Positions 1 to 7,627 of a DNA stretch of 64,000 nucleotides are shown here, piece after piece. The stretch's first letter is position 1, and every line of letters starts with the position of its first letter. The stretch is from an uncultured Collinsella sp. Its GTDB lineage: Bacteria > Actinomycetota > Coriobacteriia > Coriobacteriales > Coriobacteriaceae. The DNA is taken from the NCBI GenBank assembly GCA_900768795.1, contig CAAGEH010000006.1:118976-182975 (forward strand), read 5' to 3'. The notes beneath the pieces are model-generated. The model worked only from the letters and a program-made list of their open reading frames with translations. It made no database searches and was not told where the DNA came from. A program made the translations under genes and the position numbers.

Positions 1-474
1 GAGCAGCCGAGGGGACGGAACCCTCCGTGGTGGAGGCCATCGACGACCCGTACGCGCGCGGGCATCCCCCACGTGGTCGAGCGCGACATCCGGCACCGCA
101 TGTGGTCGAAACTCATGCTCAACGATGGCATCAACCAAACGTGCATGGCATACGGCGGAACGTACGGAAGCGCCGTGGAGCCGGGATCCGAACAGCGCAG
201 AAGCTTCGTTGCCGCCATGCGCGAGACGCTTGCCGTGGGACAGGCCGAGGGCGTCGCGCTCACCGAACGCGATCTCACCCAGATGGTTCAGCTTATCGAA
301 GGACTCGACGGCGTCGGCATGCCCTCGATGGCGCAAGACCGTATCGCGCATCGCAAGACCGAAGTCGAGGAATTCTCCGGAACGATTTGCCGTCTTGCGC
401 GCAAACACGATATCGAAGTCCCTCAAAACGAATGGCTCTACGAGCGCATCCGCGCAATCGAGAGCACTTGGTAG
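1..474 (+). CDS. 2-dehydropantoate 2-reductase, C-terminal part, apparently frameshifted
   Basis: Only the C-terminal domain of a ketopantoate reductase (PanE/ApbA family, NADPH-dependent, pantothenate and CoA pathway) lies in the window. From position 58 the frame reads a helical domain with WSKLMLN, a conserved PSMAQD and a TEVEEFSG segment, all typical of the ApbA C-terminal domain. Upstream, the coding-looking residues (VVEAIDDPYARG) lie in a different frame, and the two frames join inside a GCGCGCG run at about 54-62, as if two bases were missing. Either the gene is broken or this is a sequence error in a GC repeat. The stop at 472-474 is followed by about 230 bases without a gene. Confidence 0.7.
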   Translation, partial: EQPRGRNPPWWRPSTTRTRAGIPHVVERDIRHRMWSKLMLNDGINQTCMAYGGTYGSAVEPGSEQRRSFVAAMRETLAVGQAEGVALTERDLTQMVQLIEGLDGVGMPSMAQDRIAHRKTEVEEFSGTICRLARKHDIEVPQNEWLYERIRAIESTW

Positions 475-703
475 CGCGCGGCGAAGGTCGCAACGAAAAG
501 ACGCTCGAACAGCAGGGCGCCCAGAAAACGGAGCCGTCACGACGTTGCGCGGCGATGCGTTACGGACGGGCGGCAATGCATCCCCAAGCGCAGCGCACCG
601 ATACGTAAAAACATCAAAATAAATGCATTTACCTGCAGAAATCTCTCTCAAGCTGGGTACGATAGCCGTAGGTTGGACGGCAGACATCGAGAGAGGAGCC
701 GTT
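475..703. other. intergenic region, no gene seen
   Basis: Overlapping open frames here show no recognisable protein features. The right end carries the Shine-Dalgarno sequence GAGAGGAG (691-698) of the superoxide reductase gene. No convincing terminator was found after the reductase fragment. Confidence 0.4.
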
Positions 704-1096
704 ATGAAAACGTTCAAGTTCTATAGGTGCAAGACCTGCGGAAAAGTCGTTGCGGAACTGGTGGGAAGCGCCGCTGTTCCCGTATGCTGCGGCTCCCCCA
801 TGGAAGAACTCCGCGCCAACACGACAGACGGCGCGCGCGAGAAGCACGTTCCCGAGATAACTTGCACCGACGGCAAAACGCTCGATGTTTCCGTGGGCTC
901 GGTCGCACACCCTATGCTGTCTGAGCACTACATCCAGTTCATCGCAATCGTCAGGCCCAACGGCACCGCCGAGATCAAATGGCTCGATCCGGGTGATGAG
1001 CCGCACGCCGTCTTCTGTCTCGGCGGGGAGTGCGAAGCGAGCGTCTACGAGTTCTGCAATCTTCACGGTCTCTGGAAGGCCGACTGGAAAGCATAA
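704..1096 (+). CDS. dfx: desulfoferrodoxin (superoxide reductase)
   Basis: A 130-residue cytoplasmic non-haem iron protein that reduces superoxide to hydrogen peroxide without making oxygen, which suits an anaerobe. The N-terminal desulforedoxin-like centre has Cys9, Cys12, Cys28 and Cys29. The catalytic iron site has the Glu-Lys-His element (E46-K47-H48), H69 and H75 in the HPMLSEHYI segment, and C118 plus H121 in EFCNLH. All ligands of both centres are present, so it is a full-length two-iron enzyme. The ATG at 704 follows GAGAGGAG at good spacing; a longer frame from 623 lacks support. A strong terminator follows, so it is probably transcribed alone. Confidence 0.95.
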   Translation: MKTFKFYRCKTCGKVVAELVGSAAVPVCCGSPMEELRANTTDGAREKHVPEITCTDGKTLDVSVGSVAHPMLSEHYIQFIAIVRPNGTAEIKWLDPGDEPHAVFCLGGECEASVYEFCNLHGLWKADWKA

Positions 1097-1166
1097 GCAC
1101 GCGATGCCTCCCGCGATGAAAACGCACTTGACGAACGCATCGTAGGCACACCGCGGGTACGCGTTT

Positions 1167-1204
1167 GGGGCCGCTGCGGGCATGGACTCGCGGCGGCCCT
1201 TTTT
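1167..1204 (+). terminator. rho-independent terminator after dfx
   Basis: An 11-bp GC-rich stem (1168-1178 with 1189-1199, one G-U pair) is followed by five T residues at 1200-1204. Confidence 0.85.
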
Positions 1205-1373
1205 CCCTCGCTCCCCTCACACGGGAAAACGCAATCGACCGCACGCCAAATAATTCGCCAAAAGATAATCCACAGATGTTTGCGCTCGTTGTCGATATCG
1301 CCCTCGCATCCGTGTTCCCTTTGTATTTCCTTCTTTGCCGCCGCACGCGTACCATGCTCGTCCAGCCCTTGTT

Positions 1374-1580
1374 ATGCACGCGCGCCAAGTTGAACTCAAG
1401 AAGGATGCATCGTTCTTCCAGCCTAAATCGTGGGCGTTCTGGCGCAACCTCATCATGTATTTCTGTATCTTCAGCGTTGTCGGGCACTGGATGGAGGCAG
1501 GCTACCGCCTCTTCATTAAATGGGGCATCCTCCCGGTGCTCTTCGCGCTCTACTGTATGCAAGGGATCTTCGGCGCATAG
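1374..1580 (+). pseudogene. membrane-protein remnant, possible ABC-transporter type IV (CmpB-like) fragment
   Basis: A 68-residue frame. Its centre (FWRNLIMYFCIFSVVGHWME) resembles the first membrane helix and following loop of the putative ABC-transporter type IV permease family, where WME/WLE after the helix is typical. Members of that family are far longer with several helices. Here the frame ends soon after a second short hydrophobic stretch (LPVLFALYCMQGIFGA). It lies alone between two terminators and its start has a poor ribosome site. I read it as the 5' remnant of a decayed gene; a genuine small membrane protein is the alternative. Confidence 0.4.
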
Positions 1581-1623
1581 GCCGGTCGCATACATACAGT
1601 CTGATTTAATAGATCGGCCGCAT

Positions 1624-1662
1624 AAAAAATCGGGCTGCCCGCATATCTGCGAGCAGCCCGAT
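1624..1662 (-). terminator. terminator after the LPQTG surface protein
   Basis: A perfect 10-bp stem (1629-1638 with 1653-1662), read on the minus strand, runs into a T6 tract (1624-1629 complement). It lies 30 bases past the stop codon. Confidence 0.85.
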
Positions 1663-1692
1663 CGCTATGAGTCGATAGCTAGAGTGAGACGC

Positions 1693-2883
1693 TTACTCCT
1701 CCATATGACGACGTGCACGCACGCCGCAGGCGGCGAGGAGCGAGCCGAAGATGGCGGTCACTGCCGCGATGAAGCCGGCATTGTCCCCCGTCTGGGGAAG
1801 GGTGCTCTTCTTCACAACAGGCTTGCCCCCAGCCGTCGCGGGCTTTGCGTCCTTCTTAGCGTTCGCTTTCGGAGCCGGCGCGGCAGGCTTGGAAGCCTCA
1901 TCTTTCTTTGCACCGTCATCGTTAGGCTTCACGGAATCAGGCGTCGTCGGCTTATCGGGCTTGGGATCGGCCGGCTTGGCATCGCTCACCTCGTAGAGGT
2001 AGCTGTAGGGGAAGGAGCCGTTGACGGGCAGGCACTGGCCCTTGGAGTCGGCGGACGGGATGACCTGGTCCGTCTTGTACTCGGGGTGCTGGGCGAGCCA
2101 CTCGTGCAGCGCCTTGGTGGAGACCCAGTACTGCGAGCCGTCGCGGGTGACGCAGGCGTCGTCGGCGTAGACGTCGACGCTGTAGACCGCGGTGCCGTCG
2201 GCCTTCCTGAAGCCGAGCTTGGCGATGAGTGTGTGGGCAGGCTTGGGATCGGCAGGCTTGTAGTTGGGGTCCTTCTCGACCTCGTAGATAGCCTTACCGT
2301 TCTTGCTGGCATACACGCGTACCGACGAATTGCCGGCGATGGCTCCGGCGAGACGATACTCCGGCGCATTTGCAGCCAGCCAATCCTTAATAGGCTGCAA
2401 TGGGACGACGTAATACTTGCCGTCAACCGTCACACCGGGTGTGGAAGCATTGACCGTATACGAATACAGAACCTTGTCGAGCATATAGTCGTCACCGGCG
2501 TCCCTATAGGTGCCGATCCCGAAGGTGATATCGGGAAGCGACGACGTGGCGTCAGCCGCCTTTGCCTGCACTGCTTGAGGAGCGGAAACCACCTGTTTAC
2601 TCTTGCCTGCCGAGGCAGCAACAGAAGTCTTAACGGACTCCTCCGTCCCCTTTTGCGCAGTTTCCTCAGCCTTTTCCGATTGCTTGGCAGACTCAGATGA
2701 AGCGGCATCGGAATCCAGATTAGACGACTTTTCAGTGTCCGTTTTGTTCTCGCCGTTAATACCCAAACCGGCAGTTACCGCAACGGGCGCGGCAGGTGCG
2801 GTCTCCTCGGCAAGCGCGGGCACGGGCAAGGCACACGCAAGCGCAATCGTGGAAACCGAAAGGGCAATCTTCTTCCTGTTCAT
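1693..2883 (-). CDS. sortase-anchored (LPQTG) surface protein with an internal duplication
   Basis: A 396-residue secreted protein. Residues 1-25 are a signal peptide ending ALA before EETAPA. A low-complexity Ser/Glu/Lys region follows to about residue 100. Then come two tandem modules of roughly 90 residues, each with an aromatic YYVV/YWVS strand, a WLA helix, and a closing KPADPKP linker. A Pro/Lys/Ala-rich wall-spanning stretch leads to LPQTG at 362-366, a hydrophobic helix and a positively charged tail (RARRHMEE). The sorting signal implies sortase attachment to peptidoglycan. I do not recognise the duplicated module, so the ligand is unknown. It is monocistronic with its own terminator. 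Confidence 0.85.
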   Translation of the reverse strand: MNRKKIALSVSTIALACALPVPALAEETAPAAPVAVTAGLGINGENKTDTEKSSNLDSDAASSESAKQSEKAEETAQKGTEESVKTSVAASAGKSKQVVSAPQAVQAKAADATSSLPDITFGIGTYRDAGDDYMLDKVLYSYTVNASTPGVTVDGKYYVVPLQPIKDWLAANAPEYRLAGAIAGNSSVRVYASKNGKAIYEVEKDPNYKPADPKPAHTLIAKLGFRKADGTAVYSVDVYADDACVTRDGSQYWVSTKALHEWLAQHPEYKTDQVIPSADSKGQCLPVNGSFPYSYLYEVSDAKPADPKPDKPTTPDSVKPNDDGAKKDEASKPAAPAPKANAKKDAKPATAGGKPVVKKSTLPQTGDNAGFIAAVTAIFGSLLAACGVRARRHMEE

Positions 2884-3054
2884 TCATTACTCCTCAGCAG
2901 GCAAAATGCGGCGTATCCGCAAATCTCCTTAAAGATAAAGAACGGAAACAACACCTCAACATGGATTGCGTAAGGCTTTTTCATGCCCGGTAACAATCCC
3001 GTCAAGATTCTCGGCTTTAATCAGGCACTCATAACATTTGCGCAAATAGACAGG

Positions 3055-3082
3055 CAAAAAGGGTGCCGGAAAACCGACACCC
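3055..3082 (-). terminator. terminator after metY
   Basis: The stem 3061-3069 with 3074-3082 (9 bp, one wobble) is followed on the minus strand by a T5 tract. It lies 60 bases beyond the metY stop. Confidence 0.8.
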
Positions 3083-3141
3083 TTACCGAGTCAAAATATG
3101 CTTTCAATCGCGAACGATTGGGTCAGTCCGTGCAGCTGTGT

Positions 3142-4452
3142 CTACTCATCGAGTTTGGCGAAGGCCTGCTTGAGGTCCCAGATGATATCGTCTGCATTCT
3201 CCGTACCGATGGAGAGGCGAATCGTCGAAGGTGTGATGCCCACGTTTGCGAGCTCCTCTGCAGAAAGCTGGGCATGCGTGGTGCTCGCCGGGTGAATCAC
3301 GAGGCTCTTGACGTCAGCGACGTTTGCGAGCAGCGAGAAGACCTGCAGGTTGTCGATAAACTTCCAAGCAGCCTCTTGACCGCCCTTGATCTCGAACGTG
3401 AAGATCGAAGCGCCGCCGTTGGGGAAATATCGCTTGTAAAGTTCGTGGTCGGGATGATCGGGCAGGCTCGGGTGGTTGACCGAAGCGACATGCGGGTCGT
3501 TTGCCAAGAACTCGACGACCTTCTTGGTGTTCTCGACGTGACGGTCGACACGCAGGGAAAGCGTCTCGGTGCCCTGAAGCAGGATCCAGGCATTGAACGG
3601 CGAGATGCAGGGGCCCTCGTCACGCAGCAGGATGGCGCGGACGTAGGTCGCGAAAGCAGCCGGACCGGCAGCATCGACAAAGCTCACACCATGGTAGCTG
3701 GGGTTGGCGTCGGCGATCTCTGCATACTTGCCGCTCGCCTTCCAGTCGAAGTTTCCGCCATCGACGATCACGCCGCCGAGCGACGAGCCGTGGCCACCGA
3801 TGAACTTGGTGGCGGAGTGGACGACGATGTTCGCGCCGTGCTCGAGTGGACGGAACAGGTACGGGGTACCGAAGGTGTTGTCGACGACGACCGGGAGACC
3901 ATGCTTCTTGGCGATCTCGGAAATCGCATCGATATCGGGGATATCGGAATTGGGGTTGCCGAGCGTCTCAAGGTAGATGGCCGTGGTGTTGTCCTGGATG
4001 GCGCCCTCGACCTCCTCGAGGTTGTGCGCGTCAACGAAGGTCACGTCCACGCCGAACTGCGAGATGGTGTGCTCGAGGAAGTTGAACGAGCCGCCGTAGA
4101 TGGTCTTCTGGGCAACGATATGGTCGCCTGCCTGGGCAAGTGCCTGCACGGTCAACGTGATTGCCGCGGCACCGGAGGCAACGGCGAGACCGGCGACGCC
4201 GCCCTCGAGAGCAGCGATACGGTCCTCGAAGACCGCCTGCGTTGAGTTGGTCAGACGACCGTAGATGTTGCCGGCGTCGGCAAGGCCGAAACGATCGGCT
4301 GCGTGTTGGGCGTTGCGGAAGACATAGCTCGTGGTCTGGTAGATGGGCACGGCGCGGGAATCGCTCGCGGGATCCGCCGTCTCCTGACCGACGTGAAGCT
4401 GAAGGGTGTCGAAGCCGAACTTGTGCTCGGGGTTGTCGATGAACTGAGGCAT
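3142..4452 (-). CDS. metY: O-acetylhomoserine sulfhydrylase / aminocarboxypropyltransferase
   Basis: A 436-residue PLP enzyme of the Cys/Met-metabolism family. It condenses O-acetylhomoserine with sulfide, or with methanethiol, to make homocysteine or methionine in the cytoplasm. The PLP lysine is K216 in HSATKFIGGHG, and D191 in DNTFGTPYL contacts the PLP ring nitrogen. The N-terminal segment FDTLQLHVGQ and the length fit MetY rather than the shorter MetB/MetC enzymes. The ATG at 4452 follows AAGGAG at six bases. It is divergent from a LysR gene, and a leader ORF, a strong promoter and a LysR-type site precede it. Sulfur-dependent control is therefore likely. Confidence 0.93.
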   Translation of the reverse strand: MPQFIDNPEHKFGFDTLQLHVGQETADPASDSRAVPIYQTTSYVFRNAQHAADRFGLADAGNIYGRLTNSTQAVFEDRIAALEGGVAGLAVASGAAAITLTVQALAQAGDHIVAQKTIYGGSFNFLEHTISQFGVDVTFVDAHNLEEVEGAIQDNTTAIYLETLGNPNSDIPDIDAISEIAKKHGLPVVVDNTFGTPYLFRPLEHGANIVVHSATKFIGGHGSSLGGVIVDGGNFDWKASGKYAEIADANPSYHGVSFVDAAGPAAFATYVRAILLRDEGPCISPFNAWILLQGTETLSLRVDRHVENTKKVVEFLANDPHVASVNHPSLPDHPDHELYKRYFPNGGASIFTFEIKGGQEAAWKFIDNLQVFSLLANVADVKSLVIHPASTTHAQLSAEELANVGITPSTIRLSIGTENADDIIWDLKQAFAKLDE

Positions 4453-4505
4453 AGTGTTCTCCTTAAACGTGATGCGCGTCTGGGCGCAAAGAATAATTCA
4501 GGGTT

Positions 4506-4522
4506 GGGTGCTATCTGCACCC
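4506..4522 (-). promoter_or_regulatory. hairpin overlapping the end of the metY leader ORF
   Basis: A 6-bp GC-rich stem (4506-4511 with 4517-4522) encloses the last Cys codon (TGC, 4519-4517) and the stop codon of the leader ORF. A ribosome waiting at that codon would melt it, which is the geometry expected for translation-coupled control. There is no T-run after it, so it is not a simple terminator. Confidence 0.4.
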
Positions 4523-4591
4523 CGAGGTACAGCTCCCGACCACACGCTCCGATGCCGTCGAGAGCTTCATCATTCGCAGACAATCGAGCAT
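4511..4591 (-). CDS. Cys/Met-containing leader peptide upstream of metY
   Basis: A 26-residue frame starting at ATG 4591 behind a near-perfect ribosome site (AAAGGAGGT). The peptide has Cys at positions 4, 21 and 25 and tandem Met at 7 and 8, the amino acids made through metY. It lies wholly inside the roughly 180-base untranslated leader of metY, ends 58 bases before the metY start, and its end is embedded in a hairpin. Cysteine-rich leader peptides before sulfur genes are known in other actinobacteria. Regulation of this one is inference. The ribosome site is stronger than most in the window, which argues that it is translated. Confidence 0.55.
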   Translation of the reverse strand: MLDCLRMMKLSTASERVVGSCTSGCR

Positions 4592-4637
4592 GGCGGGACC
4601 TCCTTTCCTCACTCCCCGTGCGGTTTGTCTGATTAGC

Positions 4638-4666
4638 ATAGTATGGTGACCGTTTCGCTCAGTCAA
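4638..4666 (-). promoter_or_regulatory. sigma-70-type promoter of metY
   Basis: On the minus strand, TTGACT (4666-4661) and TACTAT (4643-4638) are separated by exactly 17 bases. This gives a predicted transcription start near 4631 and a leader of about 180 bases. Confidence 0.75.
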
Positions 4667-4686
4667 TCAGTTAAATGTGGTAGCAA

Positions 4687-4707
4687 GTTATCTGTTTTAG
4701 AGATAAC
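4687..4707. promoter_or_regulatory. LysR-type operator between metY and the LysR gene
   Basis: The perfect inverted repeat GTTATCT-N7-AGATAAC contains the T-N11-A core typical of LysR family sites. Its centre (4697) lies about 66 bases upstream of the predicted metY start, the usual recognition position for these activators, and next to the divergent LysR gene. Confidence 0.65.
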
Positions 4708-4844
4708 ATGAACTTGCAATCATCCGCACGCCTGTATCACGCCGCATCGGGCAAACACCATGCATGCGAATACGCATGCGGCAACATGCACGACGCACGC
4801 AGCGAAGCATCCAGACGCAGGTGCAACCGGTACCGGAGGCAAGC

Positions 4845-5768
4845 ATGACGCTCCAGCAACTCAGATTCCTTATCGCCGTAGCCGAGGCGGGGTCCATCAA
4901 CGCCGCCGCGCAGAACATGTACACGGCTCAGTCCAACATCTCCAGCGCCATCAAATCGCTCGAGGGCGAACTCGGGATTCGCATCTTCACGCGCAGCACG
5001 CGCGGCGTCATGCTCACCAACGACGGAACCGAGTTGCTCGGATACGCACGCCAGGTCGTCGAGCAGGCGAACATCCTCGAATCGCGCTATACCACGAGCG
5101 ATGCGCACTCCACGCGCCTCGACATCTCTGCGCAGCACTACGCCTTCTCCGTCCAAGCCTTCATCGATGTGGTCGAGTCCGTCGACGACGAGTCGTTCGA
5201 CTTCCGCATGCGCGAGACCACCACGGCGCAGATCATCGACGACGTGCGCGCGTTCCGTTCGGAAATCGGCATACTCTACCTCGATGATTTCAATCACCGC
5301 GTGCTCGAAAAAGCGTTCTCGGACGCACGCGTGACGTTCTATCCGCTCTTCAAGGCACATGTCCATGTATTCATGGGCAGCGCCAACCCGCTCTCGACCC
5401 GCAGCGAAATCAAACTCGAAGAGCTCGAACCCTATACGCGCTACAGTTTCGAACAGGGCTTCTCCGGTTCGTTCTACTATGCGGAAGAGCCGCTTGCCGA
5501 GGTCCCCTGTGCACGCAATATCCGCGTCTCCGACCGCGGCACGCTCACCAACTTGCTCGTCACGAGCAACGGTTACGCACTCTCGACCGGCGTACTTTCG
5601 AGCGAGATGCAGTCAGGTATCGTGAGCATCCCCCTCGCGGGCGACCACACCATGCGCGTGGGCTACATCATGCACGACGAGCGCCGACCCACGCCGATCC
5701 TGGAAAAGTATCTTGCCCGTCTGCGGCAGATTATCGATGAGGACCCCGAGGCGGTTTCGCTGAGCTGA
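4845..5768 (+). CDS. LysR-family transcriptional regulator
   Basis: A 307-residue LysR-type regulator. Residues 1-60 form the winged helix-turn-helix (FLIAVAEAGSINAAAQ, then SNISSAIKSLEGELG). The remainder is a two-lobe ligand-binding domain. The ATG at 4845 follows GGAGG; an in-frame start at 4764 would add 27 residues unlike the family. It faces away from metY across a region with a T-N11-A site at the classic spacing, so regulation of metY in response to a sulfur metabolite such as O-acetylserine or O-acetylhomoserine is a reasonable inference. The ligand cannot be read from the sequence. Confidence 0.85.
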   Translation: MTLQQLRFLIAVAEAGSINAAAQNMYTAQSNISSAIKSLEGELGIRIFTRSTRGVMLTNDGTELLGYARQVVEQANILESRYTTSDAHSTRLDISAQHYAFSVQAFIDVVESVDDESFDFRMRETTTAQIIDDVRAFRSEIGILYLDDFNHRVLEKAFSDARVTFYPLFKAHVHVFMGSANPLSTRSEIKLEELEPYTRYSFEQGFSGSFYYAEEPLAEVPCARNIRVSDRGTLTNLLVTSNGYALSTGVLSSEMQSGIVSIPLAGDHTMRVGYIMHDERRPTPILEKYLARLRQIIDEDPEAVSLS

Positions 5769-5770
5769 GG

Positions 5771-5825
5771 CGAACGCATATCAAGGCGAGCTCATAGACT
5801 CAGAGCTCGCATCTGGCCGCGTTCG
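5771..5825. terminator. nested hairpin after the LysR gene
   Basis: An inner perfect 8-bp stem (5786-5793 with 5803-5810) sits inside an outer perfect 7-bp stem (5771-5777 with 5819-5825). It starts two bases after the LysR stop codon. No T-run follows, so it may be a weak terminator or an mRNA-stabilising 3' structure. Confidence 0.45.
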
Positions 5826-5968
5826 TCCACCTGAATCCCGCACAAAACAAGCAGCTCTGCCCATCGGGGTGAAACAAACGTCCGATGGTGCCCGCTTCCG
5901 CTCCGGCTCTTTATACCTGACATCCCTGACGCTAGACTAAACACAGAGACATCCCGTGAAAGGAAACC

Positions 5969-6454
5969 ATGAAGGTCATCATCTACACCGACGGTTCCGC
6001 GCGCTCCAACCCCGGGCGCGGCGGATACGGTGCCGTCCTGAGCTACACCAACCCGACCGGAAAGACCTTTACACAGGAGCTTTCACAGGGTTACGTCAAG
6101 ACGACGAACAACCGCATGGAGCTCATGGCGGTCATCGTGGCGCTCGAGGCGCTCAATCGCCCTTGCGACGTTGAGCTACATTCCGACTCCCAATACGTGG
6201 TCAACGCCTTCAACAAACATTGGATTCAGGGCTGGAAGAAGCGCGGCTGGAAAACGGCGAACAAGCAGCCGGTCAAGAACCGCGACCTCTGGGAGCGCCT
6301 GCTCGCCGCAAAAGAACCCCACAGCGTTGAATTCGTCTGGGTCAAGGGTCACGCCGGCCATGAGCTCAACGAGCGCTGCGACGAGCTCGCGACGACGGCA
6401 GCCGATGGTGACAATTTGATTCCCGACACCGGCTTCAACGAAAACGACCTCTAA
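5969..6454 (+). CDS. rnhA: ribonuclease HI
   Basis: A 161-residue enzyme that cuts the RNA strand of RNA-DNA hybrids, removing primers and R-loops. The metal-binding residues D8 (YTDGS), E51 (NNRMEL), D73 (HSDSQY) and D138 are all present, as is H128 in the flexible loop KGHAGHELNERCDELA. Length matches the bacterial type I enzyme plus a short acidic tail. The ATG at 5969 follows AAAGGAAACC. The next gene begins 24 bases downstream with its own strong ribosome site, so the two are probably co-transcribed. Confidence 0.95.
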   Translation: MKVIIYTDGSARSNPGRGGYGAVLSYTNPTGKTFTQELSQGYVKTTNNRMELMAVIVALEALNRPCDVELHSDSQYVVNAFNKHWIQGWKKRGWKTANKQPVKNRDLWERLLAAKEPHSVEFVWVKGHAGHELNERCDELATTAADGDNLIPDTGFNENDL

Positions 6455-6478
6455 GCCACACGTCAACAGGAGGAAACG

Positions 6479-7618
6479 ATGATCAGGTTCGCGACAATCG
6501 GCACGTCAGCCATCACCGCAACATTCACCGACATGCTCGAGGCGAACGCCGAAACGACCTTCGTCGGCACGCTCTCGCGAAGTGCCGAGCGCGCCCGCTC
6601 CTTCACGGAAGAGCACCTGGGGACCACGCCTTTCACCTCGCTTGATGAGCTCGCCGACTCCGATGCCGTCGATGCCGTCTATATCGCCAGCCCCAACGCG
6701 CTCCATCACGAGCAGGCGCTTGCGTGCATACGCGGCGGAAAGCACGCGCTGATCGAAAAGCCCTTCTGTTCGACCGAAAACGAGGCGCTCGAGGTGTTCC
6801 GCGCCGCCGAGGCGGCCAACGTCGTCGCGCTCGAGGCCATGCGCCCCCTTCACGACCGCGCGTTCTGGGCGATCGAGGATGCGCTGGGCGAGCTCGGGCC
6901 CATCCACCGTGCCTCCCTCCGTTTCGGCAAGTACTCGTCGCGCTACGACGAGATTCTCGCGGGCCGCTCGACCAACGTCTTCGACTGCGGCCTGGCATCG
7001 GGCGCACTGATGGACATCGGCGTCTATACGGTGGAACCCATGGTCGAGATGTTCGGAATGCCCCAAACCCTCACGTCCGCGTCTTCCCTGCTCCATAGCG
7101 CAACACAGGGCCTCACGCATGGACCCATCGATGGAGCCGGAACCATTCTCGCAGGCTACGGGCCCGCGATTGCCGAGGCAAGCTATTCAAAGGTCACCAA
7201 CGACCTCATGCCATCGCAGATCGAGGGCGAGCAGGCGACACTCACGGTCAACTCCATCGCCACGCCCACGCACGCATCCATCGCCTACCGCCGGGCAGCC
7301 GAGTCGGGCGACACGGTGGGATATTCGGGCATATCGACAAGCGTTACCGAACTTGACCTGCCACTTTGCTCGAACACCATGGCATACGAGCTCGCGGATT
7401 TCGTCAAAACCATCAATGCCGTAGAGGACGAATCGGCCAAGCTGAGCGAAATCTGGGAAGCCCAGACCAACGAGCGCCGCGTACTCGGCCACTATCGTGA
7501 TGTCACGCTCATCTCGCTGCGCATCATGGACGCCGTGCGCGCGCAGGCGGGCATCGCGTTTCCCGCAGATAACCAGACGGGAGCCCCCAGCGCCACCCCG
7601 GATACCCCGCAAGATTAG
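6479..7618 (+). CDS. Gfo/Idh/MocA family oxidoreductase
   Basis: A 379-residue NAD(P)-dependent oxidoreductase. The N-terminal Rossmann fold starts with FATIGTSAITATF, a GxxxI/A variant of the nucleotide loop. The family hallmark EKPF follows at about residue 95 (HALIEKPFCST). The C-terminal alpha/beta domain (about 130-330) has the usual GALMDIGVY segment. Such enzymes act on sugars, inositols or related dihydroxy compounds; the substrate cannot be told from the sequence. The start follows CAGGAGG at good spacing. It lies between rnhA and an acylphosphatase in a closely spaced run. Confidence 0.85.
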   Translation: MIRFATIGTSAITATFTDMLEANAETTFVGTLSRSAERARSFTEEHLGTTPFTSLDELADSDAVDAVYIASPNALHHEQALACIRGGKHALIEKPFCSTENEALEVFRAAEAANVVALEAMRPLHDRAFWAIEDALGELGPIHRASLRFGKYSSRYDEILAGRSTNVFDCGLASGALMDIGVYTVEPMVEMFGMPQTLTSASSLLHSATQGLTHGPIDGAGTILAGYGPAIAEASYSKVTNDLMPSQIEGEQATLTVNSIATPTHASIAYRRAAESGDTVGYSGISTSVTELDLPLCSNTMAYELADFVKTINAVEDESAKLSEIWEAQTNERRVLGHYRDVTLISLRIMDAVRAQAGIAFPADNQTGAPSATPDTPQD

Positions 7619-7627
7619 GCGTGCATC

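Noticed and set aside
1165..2700. Plus-strand frame of 511 codons across the surface-protein gene
   Set aside because: It runs through two terminators and antisense to a protein with a clear signal peptide and LPQTG anchor.
4453..4640. SAM riboswitch upstream of metY
   Set aside because: I could not find the conserved SAM-I, SAM-II or SAM-IV core elements. The short leader ORF with a strong ribosome site explains the region better.
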